Origin: Betaproteobacteria bacterium
GTDB lineage: Bacteria > Pseudomonadota > Gammaproteobacteria > Burkholderiales > Rhodocyclaceae
Length of the DNA: 33,123 bases
Assembly: GCA_012026675.1 (NCBI GenBank)
Contig: VEPA01000054.1
Coordinates: 1 to 33,123 of the forward strand
Reading direction: 5' to 3'
Part shown: piece by piece, positions 1-7,421 of the stretch
How positions within the stretch are numbered: the stretch's first letter is position 1
Layout: each line of letters begins with the position of its first letter
Notes under the pieces: model-generated
The model's input: only the letters and a program-made list of their open reading frames with translations
What the model was told of the DNA's origin: nothing
Database searches by the model: none
Made by a program: the position numbers and the translations under genes

Positions 1-411
1 GCGGCGGTAGCGCACGCCGTGTTCGTTCCCGAAGTCCGCCATCCGGTCGAAGTCGGCGCCGACCAGGAAGCCCATCTGGTCGCCTGGCTGTCCAAGCGCC
101 TCGGCGCGCCGCTGAAGCCGCCGCAACTCGAAGAAGCCGGCTACCGGCTGGTCGGCGGCCGCCTGTTGCCCGGAGACGGCGGCGGAGTGGCCCAGTTCAT
201 GTACGAGAATGCGGCCCGCGACCGCCTGACGCGCTACCTCCGCCCCGCCGCACCCAGGCAGGGCGAAACCGCGTTTCGCTATGCGCGTGAAAACGATGTC
301 GACGTTTTCTACTGGACCGACAGCCGCTTCGGCTACGCCCTGTCAGGCAACACCGGGCGCGAAGACATGCTGCGCCTGGCCACCCTAGTCTATCGACAGC
401 ACGACAAATAG
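1..411 (+). CDS. Anti-sigma factor, C-terminal part (5' end outside window)
   Basis: The reading frame is open from the first base of the window (A-A-V-A-H-A-V-F-V-P before the first possible start at 19), so this is the 3' end of a longer gene. The visible part, with the stretches EVRHPVEVGADQEAHLVAWL, LVGGRLLPGDGG, VAQFMYE and FYWTDSRFGYALSG, resembles the periplasmic C-terminal domain of proteobacterial membrane anti-sigma factors (RsiW/ChrR-like) that sequester an ECF sigma factor. The cytoplasmic zinc-binding part and the membrane helix would lie upstream, where an ECF sigma gene is also expected. It ends 4 bases before the convergent gene at 416. Family assignment is from recalled similarity. 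Confidence 0.75.
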   Translation, partial: AAVAHAVFVPEVRHPVEVGADQEAHLVAWLSKRLGAPLKPPQLEEAGYRLVGGRLLPGDGGGVAQFMYENAARDRLTRYLRPAAPRQGETAFRYARENDVDVFYWTDSRFGYALSGNTGREDMLRLATLVYRQHDK

Positions 412-415
412 CGCG

Positions 416-1099
416 TCAAGCCGGCGAGCTTCCCCCGCCAGTACGGCGACGATCTAGCAACTCCGCCACCTCGGGAAACATGGCGGCGATCCGTTCAACA
501 TCTTCCGGCCGATCGACATCCCACAAGGTCGACAACTCTGTCCAGCGCCAGCCCATCGCGGCAAGGCTTTGCCGGGTCTGCGCCATGACCTGCGAAGTTC
601 CCCAGTCGATGGCAGAAAAGGCCGCCGCTGAGGGCGCCTTCATGCCGATCAGGACATAGCCGCCATCCTCGACCGGGATCAGCACCGCGTCGTGATCCGC
701 CAGGGAACGCGCCCCCTCGCGCAAGTGCGCGGCATTCAGGACAGGGCAATCGGTTCCGATGACCAGCGTTCCCGCCGCTGTCGGCGATTCCTGCACGGCC
801 GCGAGCATGCGCCGGCCCAGGTCGCCCGCGACTTGCGGCCGGATGCGCAGCGGCCCAAGTTCGCGACAGCGAATGAAGGCGCGATGCTCGGCGTCTCCTT
901 CACACCAGAGGCTGACAGGGCCGACATCGGCCTCGAGTGCCATGGCCACGGTCCGCCGCAGCATCCAGGCCTGCAGGCTTGCCGCACCCTCCTCGCCCAG
1001 CACGGAAACCAGCCGCGTCTTGACCCGGCCCGGCACCGGCGCGCGCGCCAGGATGGCCACGCCGATCCGCGGCGATGAGTCAGGATTTGCGGGGCACAT
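416..1099 (-). CDS. TIGR04282-type glycosyltransferase (DUF2064)
   Basis: A nucleotidyl/glycosyl-transferase fold protein of the rSAM/selenodomain-associated transferase 1 family, also labelled arsenosugar biosynthesis glycosyltransferase. Visible family motifs are VAILARAPVPGRVKTRL near the N terminus, a GTDCPVL Asp motif, the EDGGYVLIGM segment and WDVDRPEDVERI near the C terminus. The start was chosen at an ATG preceded by GGAG at 7 bases. ATGs at 1105 and, in a longer open frame, 1144 are alternatives. The start lies inside the end of the upstream glycosyltransferase gene, so the two are probably translationally coupled. The arsenosugar label comes from gene neighbourhoods elsewhere; no arsenic genes are seen here, so the substrate is unknown. 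Confidence 0.85.
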   Translation of the reverse strand: MCPANPDSSPRIGVAILARAPVPGRVKTRLVSVLGEEGAASLQAWMLRRTVAMALEADVGPVSLWCEGDAEHRAFIRCRELGPLRIRPQVAGDLGRRMLAAVQESPTAAGTLVIGTDCPVLNAAHLREGARSLADHDAVLIPVEDGGYVLIGMKAPSAAAFSAIDWGTSQVMAQTRQSLAAMGWRWTELSTLWDVDRPEDVERIAAMFPEVAELLDRRRTGGGSSPA

Positions 1100-1781
1100 A
1101 GCCATACTCCACGGCCAGGCGCCGCGGATCGGCGCCAAGGGCATAGCGCAGGCGCAGCCACCACATGCGCAGGATCGTGCGCCACACGCCCTGCGCCTCC
1201 CAGCGCCGCCCTGAGGTCGTCACCCGTGCCGCGAGGCAGGCCGGGCGACCGATGTGCAAAAGCCGGCGCGACAGTTCGATGTCCTCCATCAGCGGAATAT
1301 CCGCAAAACCGCCGACCGAATCGAAAGCCGCACGCGAGACAAACATGGCCTGATCGCCGGTGGCAATGCCTGTCAGGCGCGAGCGCCGGTTCATCAGCGC
1401 GGCGACCAGCGGCAGCCAGGCGGACTTGCCCTCGATATGCACATCGAATCGCCCCCAGACATGACCTGCCGCCACGGCCTGCGCCACGAGGTGCTCGGCG
1501 CCTTCAGGCAGGCGGGTATCCGCATGCAGAAACAGCAGTACGCCGGCGCGCGCCGCGGCGGCGCCGGCATTCATCTGGCTGGCCCGCCCGCGCGGGGCGT
1601 GAAGCAGCTGATCCGCAAGAGGCCCGGCCAGTTCGGCGCTGCGATCCGCACTGCCGCCGTCGACGACAATGACTTCCGCGCCGCCGGCACGCAAGGGCGC
1701 AACGGCGTCCAGCGCGGCGACGATGCCCGCCGCTTCGTTCAGCACCGGCACGATGATCGAAAGCCCCGGCACGCCTTGCAT
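1080..1781 (-). CDS. TIGR04283-type family 2 glycosyltransferase
   Basis: A GT-A fold family 2 glycosyltransferase, the rSAM/selenodomain-associated transferase 2 family. It opens with LSIIVPVLNEAAGIVAAL, followed by VIVVDGGSADRS, LLFLHADTRLP (DxD-like metal site), the acceptor segment GDQAMFVSRAAF and MEDIELSRRL. The start ATG overlaps the stop of the upstream VTT/flavoprotein gene as TGATG (bases 1783-1779), a clear coupling signal; the open frame extends further to 1856 but that part has no family similarity. Its own 3' end overlaps the following TIGR04282 gene. The pair probably acts together on one glycosylated lipid or metabolite, but the product cannot be deduced. Confidence 0.88.
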   Translation of the reverse strand: MQGVPGLSIIVPVLNEAAGIVAALDAVAPLRAGGAEVIVVDGGSADRSAELAGPLADQLLHAPRGRASQMNAGAAAARAGVLLFLHADTRLPEGAEHLVAQAVAAGHVWGRFDVHIEGKSAWLPLVAALMNRRSRLTGIATGDQAMFVSRAAFDSVGGFADIPLMEDIELSRRLLHIGRPACLAARVTTSGRRWEAQGVWRTILRMWWLRLRYALGADPRRLAVEYGYVPRKS

Positions 1782-3931
1782 CAGGCCCCTCGCCGCCAGG
1801 CGTGGAAGCGCCGCACCCAGGCCAGCAGGCGTTCCGGCGCATGGGCCTTCTTCCATACCCCGGCGACATACTTGTTGGCCTCGGCCAGGGTCGGGTAGAT
1901 GTGGATGGTGCCGAGGATCCTGTTCAGGCCGATGCCGTGCTTCATCGCCAGAACATACTCGGCGATGAGGTCTCCCGCGTGGTCGCCGACGATGGTGACG
2001 CCGAGGATGCGGTCCTTGCCCGGCACGGTCAGCACCTTGACGAAGCCGTGCGCCTCGCTGTCGGCAATCGCCCGGTCGAGGTCGTCGATGTAATAGCGGC
2101 TGACTTCATGCGCAATGCCCTGCTCCTTCGCCTCCGTCTCGTTGAGCCCGACGCGTGCCACTTCGGGCTCGACGAAGGTGGCCCAGGGAATCACCGAATA
2201 GTCGACCTTGAACTTCCGGAAGGGATCGAACAGCGCATTGACAGCGGCATACCAGGCCTGGTGCGCCGCTGTATGGGTGAACTGGTAAGGCCCGGCGACA
2301 TCGCCGGCAGCATAGATGTTCGGGTAACTGGTCTGCAGGAACTCGTTGGTGTCGACCGTGCGCGTCGCCGCCACGCCGATGTCCTCCAGCCCGTAGCCCT
2401 TGAGGTTGGCTACACGGCCGACGGCGACCAGCACGTCATCGAAAGGAATGCGCACCTCGCGGCCCTCATGTTCGGCGATCAGGATCTTCTCGCCCTTTTC
2501 GATGACGAACTGTTTGGCCTTGTGGTTCAGCAGTACGCCTATGCCCTCCTTGCCGAAGCGCGCGGCGACGAGTTCCGAGACTTCCGGGTCCTCCCGGATC
2601 ATCAGTCGCGGCAACATTTCGACCTGCGATACCTTCGATCCGAAACGGGCGAAGGCCTGAGCCAGTTCGCAGCCGATCGGCCCGCCGCCCAACACCACCA
2701 GTCGACGCGGCAGTTCGCGCAGGTCCCACACCGTATCCGACGTCAGGTAGCCGACCTCCTCGATACCGGGAATCGGCGGTACGAAGGGCCGCGCACCGGC
2801 GGCGATGACGATGCTGCGCGTGCTCAAGCGTTCGACGACACCGTTGTTGCGCGTGACTTCGACTTCCCAGGGCGAGACGATCTTCGCGCCGCCCTCGATC
2901 ACCTCGACGCCGAGTCCGATGTAACGCTCGACCGAATCATGCGGCTCGACCTGGCGCACGATGCGCTGTACGCGCTCCATCACGTCGGCAAAGTCAAAGT
3001 CGGCGCCGGTGACACGGCGAATTCCGAATTCTTCGGCGCGCGAAACATGCGACAGGAACTTCGCCGAGCGGATCAGGGCCTTCGACGGCACACAACCGGT
3101 GTTCAGGCAGTCGCCGCCGAGCTTGTGCTTTTCGATCAGGGTGACTTTCGCCTTGACCGCGGCGGCGATGTAGGCCGTGACCAGGCCGGCACTGCCGCCG
3201 CCGATGACGACGATGTTGCGATCAAACTTCGCCGGCCGCTTCCAGCGCGCATAGACCTTGCGCGCCTTGATCGCGTCGACGATTTTCTTGGCGATCAGCG
3301 GAAAGAAACCGAGCAGGGCAAACGAGGCGATCAGGCCCGGCGAGAATATGCCGGAGAGGCTGGTGATGCCGGCCAGTTGCGTGCCGGCATTCACATATAC
3401 CAGGGTGCCGGCCAGCATGCCGAGCTGGCTGATCCAGTAAAAGGTGGCCGCGCGCATGGGGGTCAGGCCCATCAGCAGGTTGATCATGAAGAAAGGAAAC
3501 ACCGGCACCAGGCGGAGGGTGAACAGATAAAAGCCGCCCTCCCTTCCAACACCGAGATTGATCGCACGCAGGCGCTCGCCGAAGCGCCCCTGCACCCAGT
3601 CGCGCAACAGGAAGCGCGAGGCGAGAAAGGCCAGCGTGGCGCCGATCGACGAAGCGAAGGAGACCAGCACCGTGCCCCACAGCAGGCCGAAGATCGCCCC
3701 GGCGGCGAGCGTCATCACCGCTGCGCCGGGCAGGGACAGCGCGGTGACCGCCACATAGATGACGAAGTAGATGGCGGACGCCAGCCAGGGATTGGCCTGG
3801 CGATAGGCTTCGATCGACGCCTGGTGGGCCTTCAGCGCGTCGAGGCTGAAATAGCGGCCGAGGTCGAGCGCGATGTACAGCCCGATTACGGCGGCAAGGG
3901 CTACGAGGACCAGCAGCTTGCGTAGTGACAT
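1781..3931 (-). CDS. VTT (TVP38/TMEM64) membrane domain fused to mercuric-reductase-like flavoprotein
   Basis: A 716-residue fusion. Residues about 1-225 form a hydrophobic TVP38/TMEM64 (VTT, SNARE-associated, DedA-like) domain with several membrane segments. From about 238 a pyridine nucleotide-disulfide oxidoreductase of the mercuric reductase/dihydrolipoamide dehydrogenase type follows, with a GGGSAG dinucleotide-binding motif, the redox-active Cys pair C275/C280 in GGDCLNTGC, an NAD(P)H motif GGGPIGCELA, AAGDVAGPYQFTH and the C-terminal His-Glu segment HIYPTLAEA. There is no N-terminal heavy-metal-associated domain and no terminal vicinal Cys pair, so true mercuric reductase activity is unlikely. 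The fusion places an NAD(P)H-dependent disulfide or quinone-type reductase at the inner membrane. It sits 13 bases after a stand-alone VTT gene. It contains one copy of the dispersed 20-bp repeat. Confidence 0.9.
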   Translation of the reverse strand: MSLRKLLVLVALAAVIGLYIALDLGRYFSLDALKAHQASIEAYRQANPWLASAIYFVIYVAVTALSLPGAAVMTLAAGAIFGLLWGTVLVSFASSIGATLAFLASRFLLRDWVQGRFGERLRAINLGVGREGGFYLFTLRLVPVFPFFMINLLMGLTPMRAATFYWISQLGMLAGTLVYVNAGTQLAGITSLSGIFSPGLIASFALLGFFPLIAKKIVDAIKARKVYARWKRPAKFDRNIVVIGGGSAGLVTAYIAAAVKAKVTLIEKHKLGGDCLNTGCVPSKALIRSAKFLSHVSRAEEFGIRRVTGADFDFADVMERVQRIVRQVEPHDSVERYIGLGVEVIEGGAKIVSPWEVEVTRNNGVVERLSTRSIVIAAGARPFVPPIPGIEEVGYLTSDTVWDLRELPRRLVVLGGGPIGCELAQAFARFGSKVSQVEMLPRLMIREDPEVSELVAARFGKEGIGVLLNHKAKQFVIEKGEKILIAEHEGREVRIPFDDVLVAVGRVANLKGYGLEDIGVAATRTVDTNEFLQTSYPNIYAAGDVAGPYQFTHTAAHQAWYAAVNALFDPFRKFKVDYSVIPWATFVEPEVARVGLNETEAKEQGIAHEVSRYYIDDLDRAIADSEAHGFVKVLTVPGKDRILGVTIVGDHAGDLIAEYVLAMKHGIGLNRILGTIHIYPTLAEANKYVAGVWKKAHAPERLLAWVRRFHAWRRGA
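2999..3018 (+). repeat. Dispersed 20-bp repeat, copy 1
   Basis: The bases read GTCGGCGCCGGTGACACGGC. The two copies in the uup gene differ from it at one position only (C for T at position 12). It lies inside the VTT-flavoprotein gene, where on the coding strand it is read as V-T-G-A-D within RRVTGADF, a third reading frame compared with the other copies. All four copies are preceded by an A. Confidence 0.7.
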
Positions 3932-3944
3932 CAGTCTTCCCGCG

Positions 3945-4514
3945 CTAAAGCAGATTTAGCGCCTTGGCCAGATAGTCGAAGAACAGACAATACAGCAGGA
4001 TCGGCAAGGGCAGGCCAAGCAGCGTGCCGATCAGGTAGGGACGAAAGCGGACACCCGACATCGCCAGTGCGTAGTTGAGCGCGGGCACCGTCTGGAACAG
4101 CATGCGCAGCAGCACGATGATGGCGACGGGGTGGCTGTCGAGCCGGCCCAGCAAGTAGGTCGCGATCCGGTTATCCAGCCGGCGCAGCGCGTCGCCGCCG
4201 ACGAAACGGATGACGACAAAGGTTGCCGCACAGGAAATACCGGCGGCGACGTAAGTGGCGATTCCACCCAGGGCGCGTCCCAGGGTCAGCACGGCTGCCG
4301 CCAGGAACAGCCAGCCGGGAATCTGGATCAGGTTCCCCAGTGCGAACAGCAGGACGAATACCAGCAGGCCGCCCAGCCGGTGTTCGAGGATTTGCTGTTG
4401 CAAGGCGGCCAGCGTGAAATGCTCGTCCAGATCGGTCAGCCGAAAAACGGCAAACAGGATCGCGAGGAACAGAACGACCGCAATCAGCCTCCGGTATTTG
4501 AGCAATGGCGACAC
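3945..4514 (-). CDS. TVP38/TMEM64 (VTT) family inner-membrane protein
   Basis: About 189 residues with several hydrophobic helices and the VTT core: a basic N terminus (SPLLKYRRL), a membrane segment IAVVLFLAILFAVF, GNLIQIPGWLFLAAAVLTLG, and the family's ALNYALAMSGVRFRPYLIGTLLGLP segment. The start is GTG at 4514, preceded by a GGGGG stretch 5 bases away; the open frame continues far upstream (to 5072) but that part is the shadow of the doxX gene. It is followed after 13 bases by the VTT-flavoprotein fusion, so two VTT domains are encoded side by side. VTT proteins are linked to lipid handling at membranes; the cargo here is unknown. Confidence 0.82.
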   Translation of the reverse strand: MSPLLKYRRLIAVVLFLAILFAVFRLTDLDEHFTLAALQQQILEHRLGGLLVFVLLFALGNLIQIPGWLFLAAAVLTLGRALGGIATYVAAGISCAATFVVIRFVGGDALRRLDNRIATYLLGRLDSHPVAIIVLLRMLFQTVPALNYALAMSGVRFRPYLIGTLLGLPLPILLYCLFFDYLAKALNLL

Positions 4515-4569
4515 TCGAACCCCCAGCCCGCGCGACACGGCAACAGGCTGATTGTACGGCGGCGGCAAG

Positions 4570-4586
4570 CCCGGCCGAAGGCCGGG
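4570..4586. other. GC-rich hairpin between doxX and the VTT gene
   Basis: A perfect 7-bp inverted repeat (CCCGGCC, three-base loop, GGCCGGG) in the 131-base gap between doxX and the VTT gene. No T-run follows on the minus strand (CTTGCC), so it is at best a weak terminator or an RNA-processing and stability hairpin separating the bufferin operon from the downstream genes. Confidence 0.45.
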
Positions 4587-4645
4587 AAGCAGGTCGCGCG
4601 GGGGAAACGACCCCCAATCACCGGCGGCCCGCAAGGCAATGCGTC

Positions 4646-5182
4646 CTAGCGTTCGGTGCGGGCATGGCGCCGCGCGATCAAGTGGTCGATGGATAGAACT
4701 CCCGGGCCTTTGGCGACCAGAAAAAGCAGCACCGCCGCCCAGACACCATGTGTCGGCCAGGCGTCGGGATAGACCAGCAACTGTATGGTTGCGGTCATCG
4801 CCAACAGCGCCGCCGCCGAAAACCGCGTCGCGAGTCCGATAAGAATCAGCAGCGGAAACAGATGTTCGGCAAAGGCCGCCAGCGGCGCGGCGATTTCGGG
4901 CGGGACCAGCGGCAACTTGTACTCGTCGCGGAACAAGGCGACGACCGAATCGGAAAGCCGCGGCAGCCCCAACTGGAACTCGCCACTGACGATATCGATG
5001 GCGAAGCCCTGCACCTTGGTCTGGCCTGATTTCCAGAAGATCGCTGCAATCGAAAAACGGCCGAGCAGGCAAATCAGCGAATCCGGGATGCGCGCGGCGA
5101 TCCCGATCGCGGCGCGGATCGGGCCCTCCAGCCGGCAGGCATGGGCGCGTGGTGCCGAGGCGAGTGTCGTGGTCGAATTCAT
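4646..5182 (-). CDS. DoxX family membrane protein, last gene of bufferin operon
   Basis: A 178-residue inner-membrane protein with four predicted membrane segments and DoxX features: an N-terminal helix SLICLLGRFSIAAIFWKSG, then AAPLAAFAEHLFPLLILIGLATRF, SAAALLAMTATIQLLVYP and WAAVLLFLVAKGPGVLSIDHLI. Its ATG overlaps the stop of the DUF2063 gene by four bases (ATGA), so it is co-translated with it. The order DUF2282-DUF692-DUF2063-DoxX matches the Caulobacter gig (bufferin) operon, in which the DoxX protein is the fourth member. Its precise role is not established; a redox or membrane function in metallophore maturation or use is inferred from context. Confidence 0.88.
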   Translation of the reverse strand: MNSTTTLASAPRAHACRLEGPIRAAIGIAARIPDSLICLLGRFSIAAIFWKSGQTKVQGFAIDIVSGEFQLGLPRLSDSVVALFRDEYKLPLVPPEIAAPLAAFAEHLFPLLILIGLATRFSAAALLAMTATIQLLVYPDAWPTHGVWAAVLLFLVAKGPGVLSIDHLIARRHARTER

Positions 5183-5964
5183 GATGTCGTACTCCCTGAG
5201 ATCGTTAAGTCGGCGAGGGCCCCGCTGCGGACAAGCAAGCCGAGCGTCTGCGCCAGATCGAAGCGGCTGTCGGCGTCCAGGGCCTGCCCGGCCGCGAGGC
5301 CGAAAGCCCGGCCTTGTTGCAGAAGTTCGATGAAGATGGCCGCGGCTTCGTCGATGACGGAGATTTCCACCTCCAGCCCGTTACGCAGAACGAGGGCGGA
5401 TTCCGCGCTTGCCGTGTCGATCGTTGCCAGCGACGATGACGGCGCTTCGGATTGATGCGCGGCCCACAACGAGACCACAGCATGGCGCGAACGCAGCAGC
5501 CGGACCGAGGGATGCAGCGTGAAGCGGGCTTGCGGCAGGGCTGCGGCGTCATCCAGCAGGCGGACTATGGTTTCCGCCGCGACCGCTGCGGCATCGGCGG
5601 CGTGCCAGGCCTGCACGCGCATGAGTTCCAGACGCGCCAGGTCGGCGAGATAGCTCAGCGCCGCCACCGGCGGAAAGGCTTCGATGAATTCGGCAAAACC
5701 GTCGCCATACAGGGCCAGTACCGGCGAGCGGGGTGGTGTCTGCCGCGCAAACTCGCGCGCCATGGCGCGGAAAAAATCTTCGCCCACCAGTTGCAGAGTC
5801 ACCGGAAAACTGTCTGCCAGCGCATCGACGAGACCGACGGTGACGGTGTTGCGATAGACGGCGAAACGCTTTTCCGGCGCCGATCCGTTCCATGTCGTGA
5901 GGCCCGGCGGACAAACCGGTTCCGCGGCGAGCAGTGCTTCGGCGAATGCCTGCCGAGCGTTCAT
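5179..5964 (-). CDS. bufC: DUF2063 protein, BufC-like bufferin maturation partner
   Basis: About 261 residues beginning [16 protein letters not shown]. The N-terminal part carries the HvfC/BufC (DUF2063) pattern: [23 protein letters not shown], then a short linker and [14 protein letters not shown] with [12 protein letters not shown]2063 proteins are the partner of DUF692 enzymes and are thought to present the precursor peptide to them. The start ATG overlaps the stop of the DUF692 gene by four bases, and its own end overlaps the doxX start in the same way, so three genes are translationally coupled. The open frame runs on to 6321 but overlaps bufB there and is not expected to be used. Confidence 0.88.
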   Translation of the reverse strand: MNARQAFAEALLAAEPVCPPGLTTWNGSAPEKRFAVYRNTVTVGLVDALADSFPVTLQLVGEDFFRAMAREFARQTPPRSPVLALYGDGFAEFIEAFPPVAALSYLADLARLELMRVQAWHAADAAAVAAETIVRLLDDAAALPQARFTLHPSVRLLRSRHAVVSLWAAHQSEAPSSSLATIDTASAESALVLRNGLEVEISVIDEAAAIFIELLQQGRAFGLAAGQALDADSRFDLAQTLGLLVRSGALADLTISGSTTS

Positions 5965-6875
5965 GCGACGGCCTCGCGCGAGGCGATCGGACTCAGACGT
6001 TTCATGATGCGCTCCGCCTGCTGCGCCTCGGCCAGCAGTACCGGAAGTGGCGGGATGTCGTTGTCGCGCTCGATCAAAGTCGGCATCGGCCCGAGCCGAT
6101 CGAGCGCATAGCGGTACAGATCCCACACAGCCTCCGCCACCGGCGCACCGTGGCTGTCGATCAGGAGCGACGCACCGGCGGCATCGGTGTCCTCGGCAAA
6201 GCCGGCAAGATGGATCTGTCCCACCGCCGCCAGCGGCATTGCGCTGACGGCGGCGCGCTGATCGCGGCCATGGTTGATGCTGGAGACATAAACGTTGTTC
6301 ACGTCGAGCAGCAGGCCGCAACCGCTGCGGCGCACCACCTCGCCGATGAAGTCGGGCTCCGCCATGGTCGACGCGGCGAATTCGACATAGGTGGCCGGGT
6401 TTTCCAGCAGCATGCGGCGCTTGAGGCGATCCTGCACGCGGTCGATGTGTTCGCAGACACGCGCCAGGGTGGCGGCGTGATAGGGCACGGGCAATAAATC
6501 GTTGAGGAAGGTGCCACCGTGGCTGGACCAGGCCAGATGTTCCGAAAAGGACTCCGGCTGGTAGCGATCGAGCAACACCGCAAGCCGATCGAGATGCCGC
6601 TCGTCGAGGGCATCTTCGCCACCGATCGACAAACCGACGCCATGGATGGACAGCGGATAGCGCTCGCGAATGCGCGTCAGGTAATGGTGGAACGGGCCGC
6701 CATCCACCATGTAATTCTCCGCATGAATCTCGAAGAAACCGATATCCGGCGCGGTGTCGAGAATCTCCTGGAGGTGCTCCGGCTTCAAACCGATCCCCGC
6801 CCGCTCGGGCAGGGATCGGCGTTTCTGCCCCGGCACGGCACCGATCGGGCGCAGACGGTCGGCACGGGCTGTCAT
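5961..6875 (-). CDS. bufB: DUF692 multinuclear non-heme iron enzyme, BufB-like
   Basis: A TIM-barrel enzyme of the MNIO (DUF692) family, about 304 residues, that installs oxidative modifications on cysteines of bufferin-type precursor peptides. All the usual family motifs are visible in order: [64 protein letters not shown] and IERDNDIP. The His, Asp and Glu residues in these motifs form the iron site in the family. The ATG at 6875 has GGAG 8 bases upstream and leaves 30 bases after bufA; a TTG at 6905 is the longer alternative. The modification chemistry on this BufA (thiooxazole-type in the described DUF2282 bufferins) is inferred from family knowledge. Confidence 0.92.
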   Translation of the reverse strand: MTARADRLRPIGAVPGQKRRSLPERAGIGLKPEHLQEILDTAPDIGFFEIHAENYMVDGGPFHHYLTRIRERYPLSIHGVGLSIGGEDALDERHLDRLAVLLDRYQPESFSEHLAWSSHGGTFLNDLLPVPYHAATLARVCEHIDRVQDRLKRRMLLENPATYVEFAASTMAEPDFIGEVVRRSGCGLLLDVNNVYVSSINHGRDQRAAVSAMPLAAVGQIHLAGFAEDTDAAGASLLIDSHGAPVAEAVWDLYRYALDRLGPMPTLIERDNDIPPLPVLLAEAQQAERIMKRLSPIASREAVA

Positions 6876-6905
6876 GACAGACGCTCCGGGCAGCTCGTCA
6901 GGCAA

Positions 6906-7220
6906 TCAGGCCTTCTTTTCCTTGAACTCCATGAGTTGGCCATTGCCGGTCGGCGAGGTCTTGGACATGGTCTTCTCGCAGGTGCCCTTGGGCACCATCG
7001 ACCAGGCGTTACCCTGGTGGTCCATCTTCGAGGTGCCGGCGCAAGTGGTGCCCGCGCCCGCCTTGCAGTCGTTCTTGCCCTTCAACGCTACCCCGAAGCA
7101 CTTTTCGGTTTCCGCCTTCATGGCGCCGCCATGAGAGGCTGCATGGATGGGGGCGGCGGCCATTGTCATGGCGGCGCCCAGGGCCAGGGCGAGGGAAGCT
7201 GCGTTCATTGTCTTGTTCAT
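6906..7220 (-). CDS. bufA: DUF2282 periplasmic bufferin precursor, BufA1-like
   Basis: A 104-residue precursor with an N-terminal signal peptide ([20 protein letters not shown], ending near AAAPIHA). The mature part has the DUF2282 signature with four cysteines at 41, 52, 60 and 81 ([36 protein letters not shown]). In described bufferins, cysteines of such a precursor are oxidatively modified by the DUF692 enzyme and the secreted product buffers copper or other thiophilic metals in the periplasm. The ATG at 7220 has an AAGGAG ribosome binding site at 8 bases. It is the first gene of a four-gene operon and is followed after 30 bases by bufB. A candidate ECF-type promoter lies about 75 bases upstream. 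Confidence 0.92.
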   Translation of the reverse strand: MNKTMNAASLALALGAAMTMAAAPIHAASHGGAMKAETEKCFGVALKGKNDCKAGAGTTCAGTSKMDHQGNAWSMVPKGTCEKTMSKTSPTGNGQLMEFKEKKA

Positions 7221-7295
7221 CGCGTTACTCCTTGTGATTTGGTAAAGACTTCCGTAAGTTGCAGACACTGCGACAGATTGCGCCTGCTGCGGCTT

Positions 7296-7322
7296 GGTCG
7301 CCGCCGGACGAGAATTCTTACA
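7296..7322 (-). promoter_or_regulatory. Candidate ECF-sigma promoter of the bufferin operon
   Basis: On the minus strand, TGTAAG (7322-7317) is followed after 16 bases by CGACC (7300-7296), about 75 bases before the bufA start. ECF sigma promoters commonly have an AAC-type -35 and a CG-containing -10 with 16-17 bases between, and the related Caulobacter operon is ECF-controlled. The match is loose, so this is a suggestion only. Confidence 0.28.
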
Positions 7323-7363
7323 ATGGTGGCCATGCACATTGCAATTGCCTTTGGCAGAAGCAT

Positions 7364-7380
7364 TTATTGCATTGCAACAA
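7364..7380. promoter_or_regulatory. PhaR-like palindromic operator upstream of MaoC-PTA/ackA
   Basis: TTATTGCATTGCAACAA is a 17-base near-palindrome (one mismatched pair plus the centre base), 41 bases before the MaoC-PTA start codon. TTGCA/TGCAA dyads of this kind are typical of PhaR-type repressor sites in betaproteobacteria, which control polyhydroxyalkanoate genes. A second partial dyad, ATTGCAAT, lies at 7338-7345. The link to acetyl-CoA and hydroxyacyl-CoA metabolism of the downstream genes is inference. Confidence 0.4.
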
Positions 7381-7421
7381 TTTCGCGCTAAGATAAGAGT
7401 GTCAGCTCAGGGAGAGCACTC

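Noticed and set aside
1802-3925. A 707-codon plus-strand frame opposite the VTT-flavoprotein gene
   Set aside because: It is a GC-rich antisense shadow. The minus strand has clear domains and catalytic residues, while this frame is a low-complexity Arg/Asp/His/Gln-rich translation.
4512-4540. A GGGGGTTCGAGTG sequence that resembles a tRNA T arm
   Set aside because: No matching D arm, anticodon arm or acceptor stem is present; it coincides with the start region of the VTT gene.
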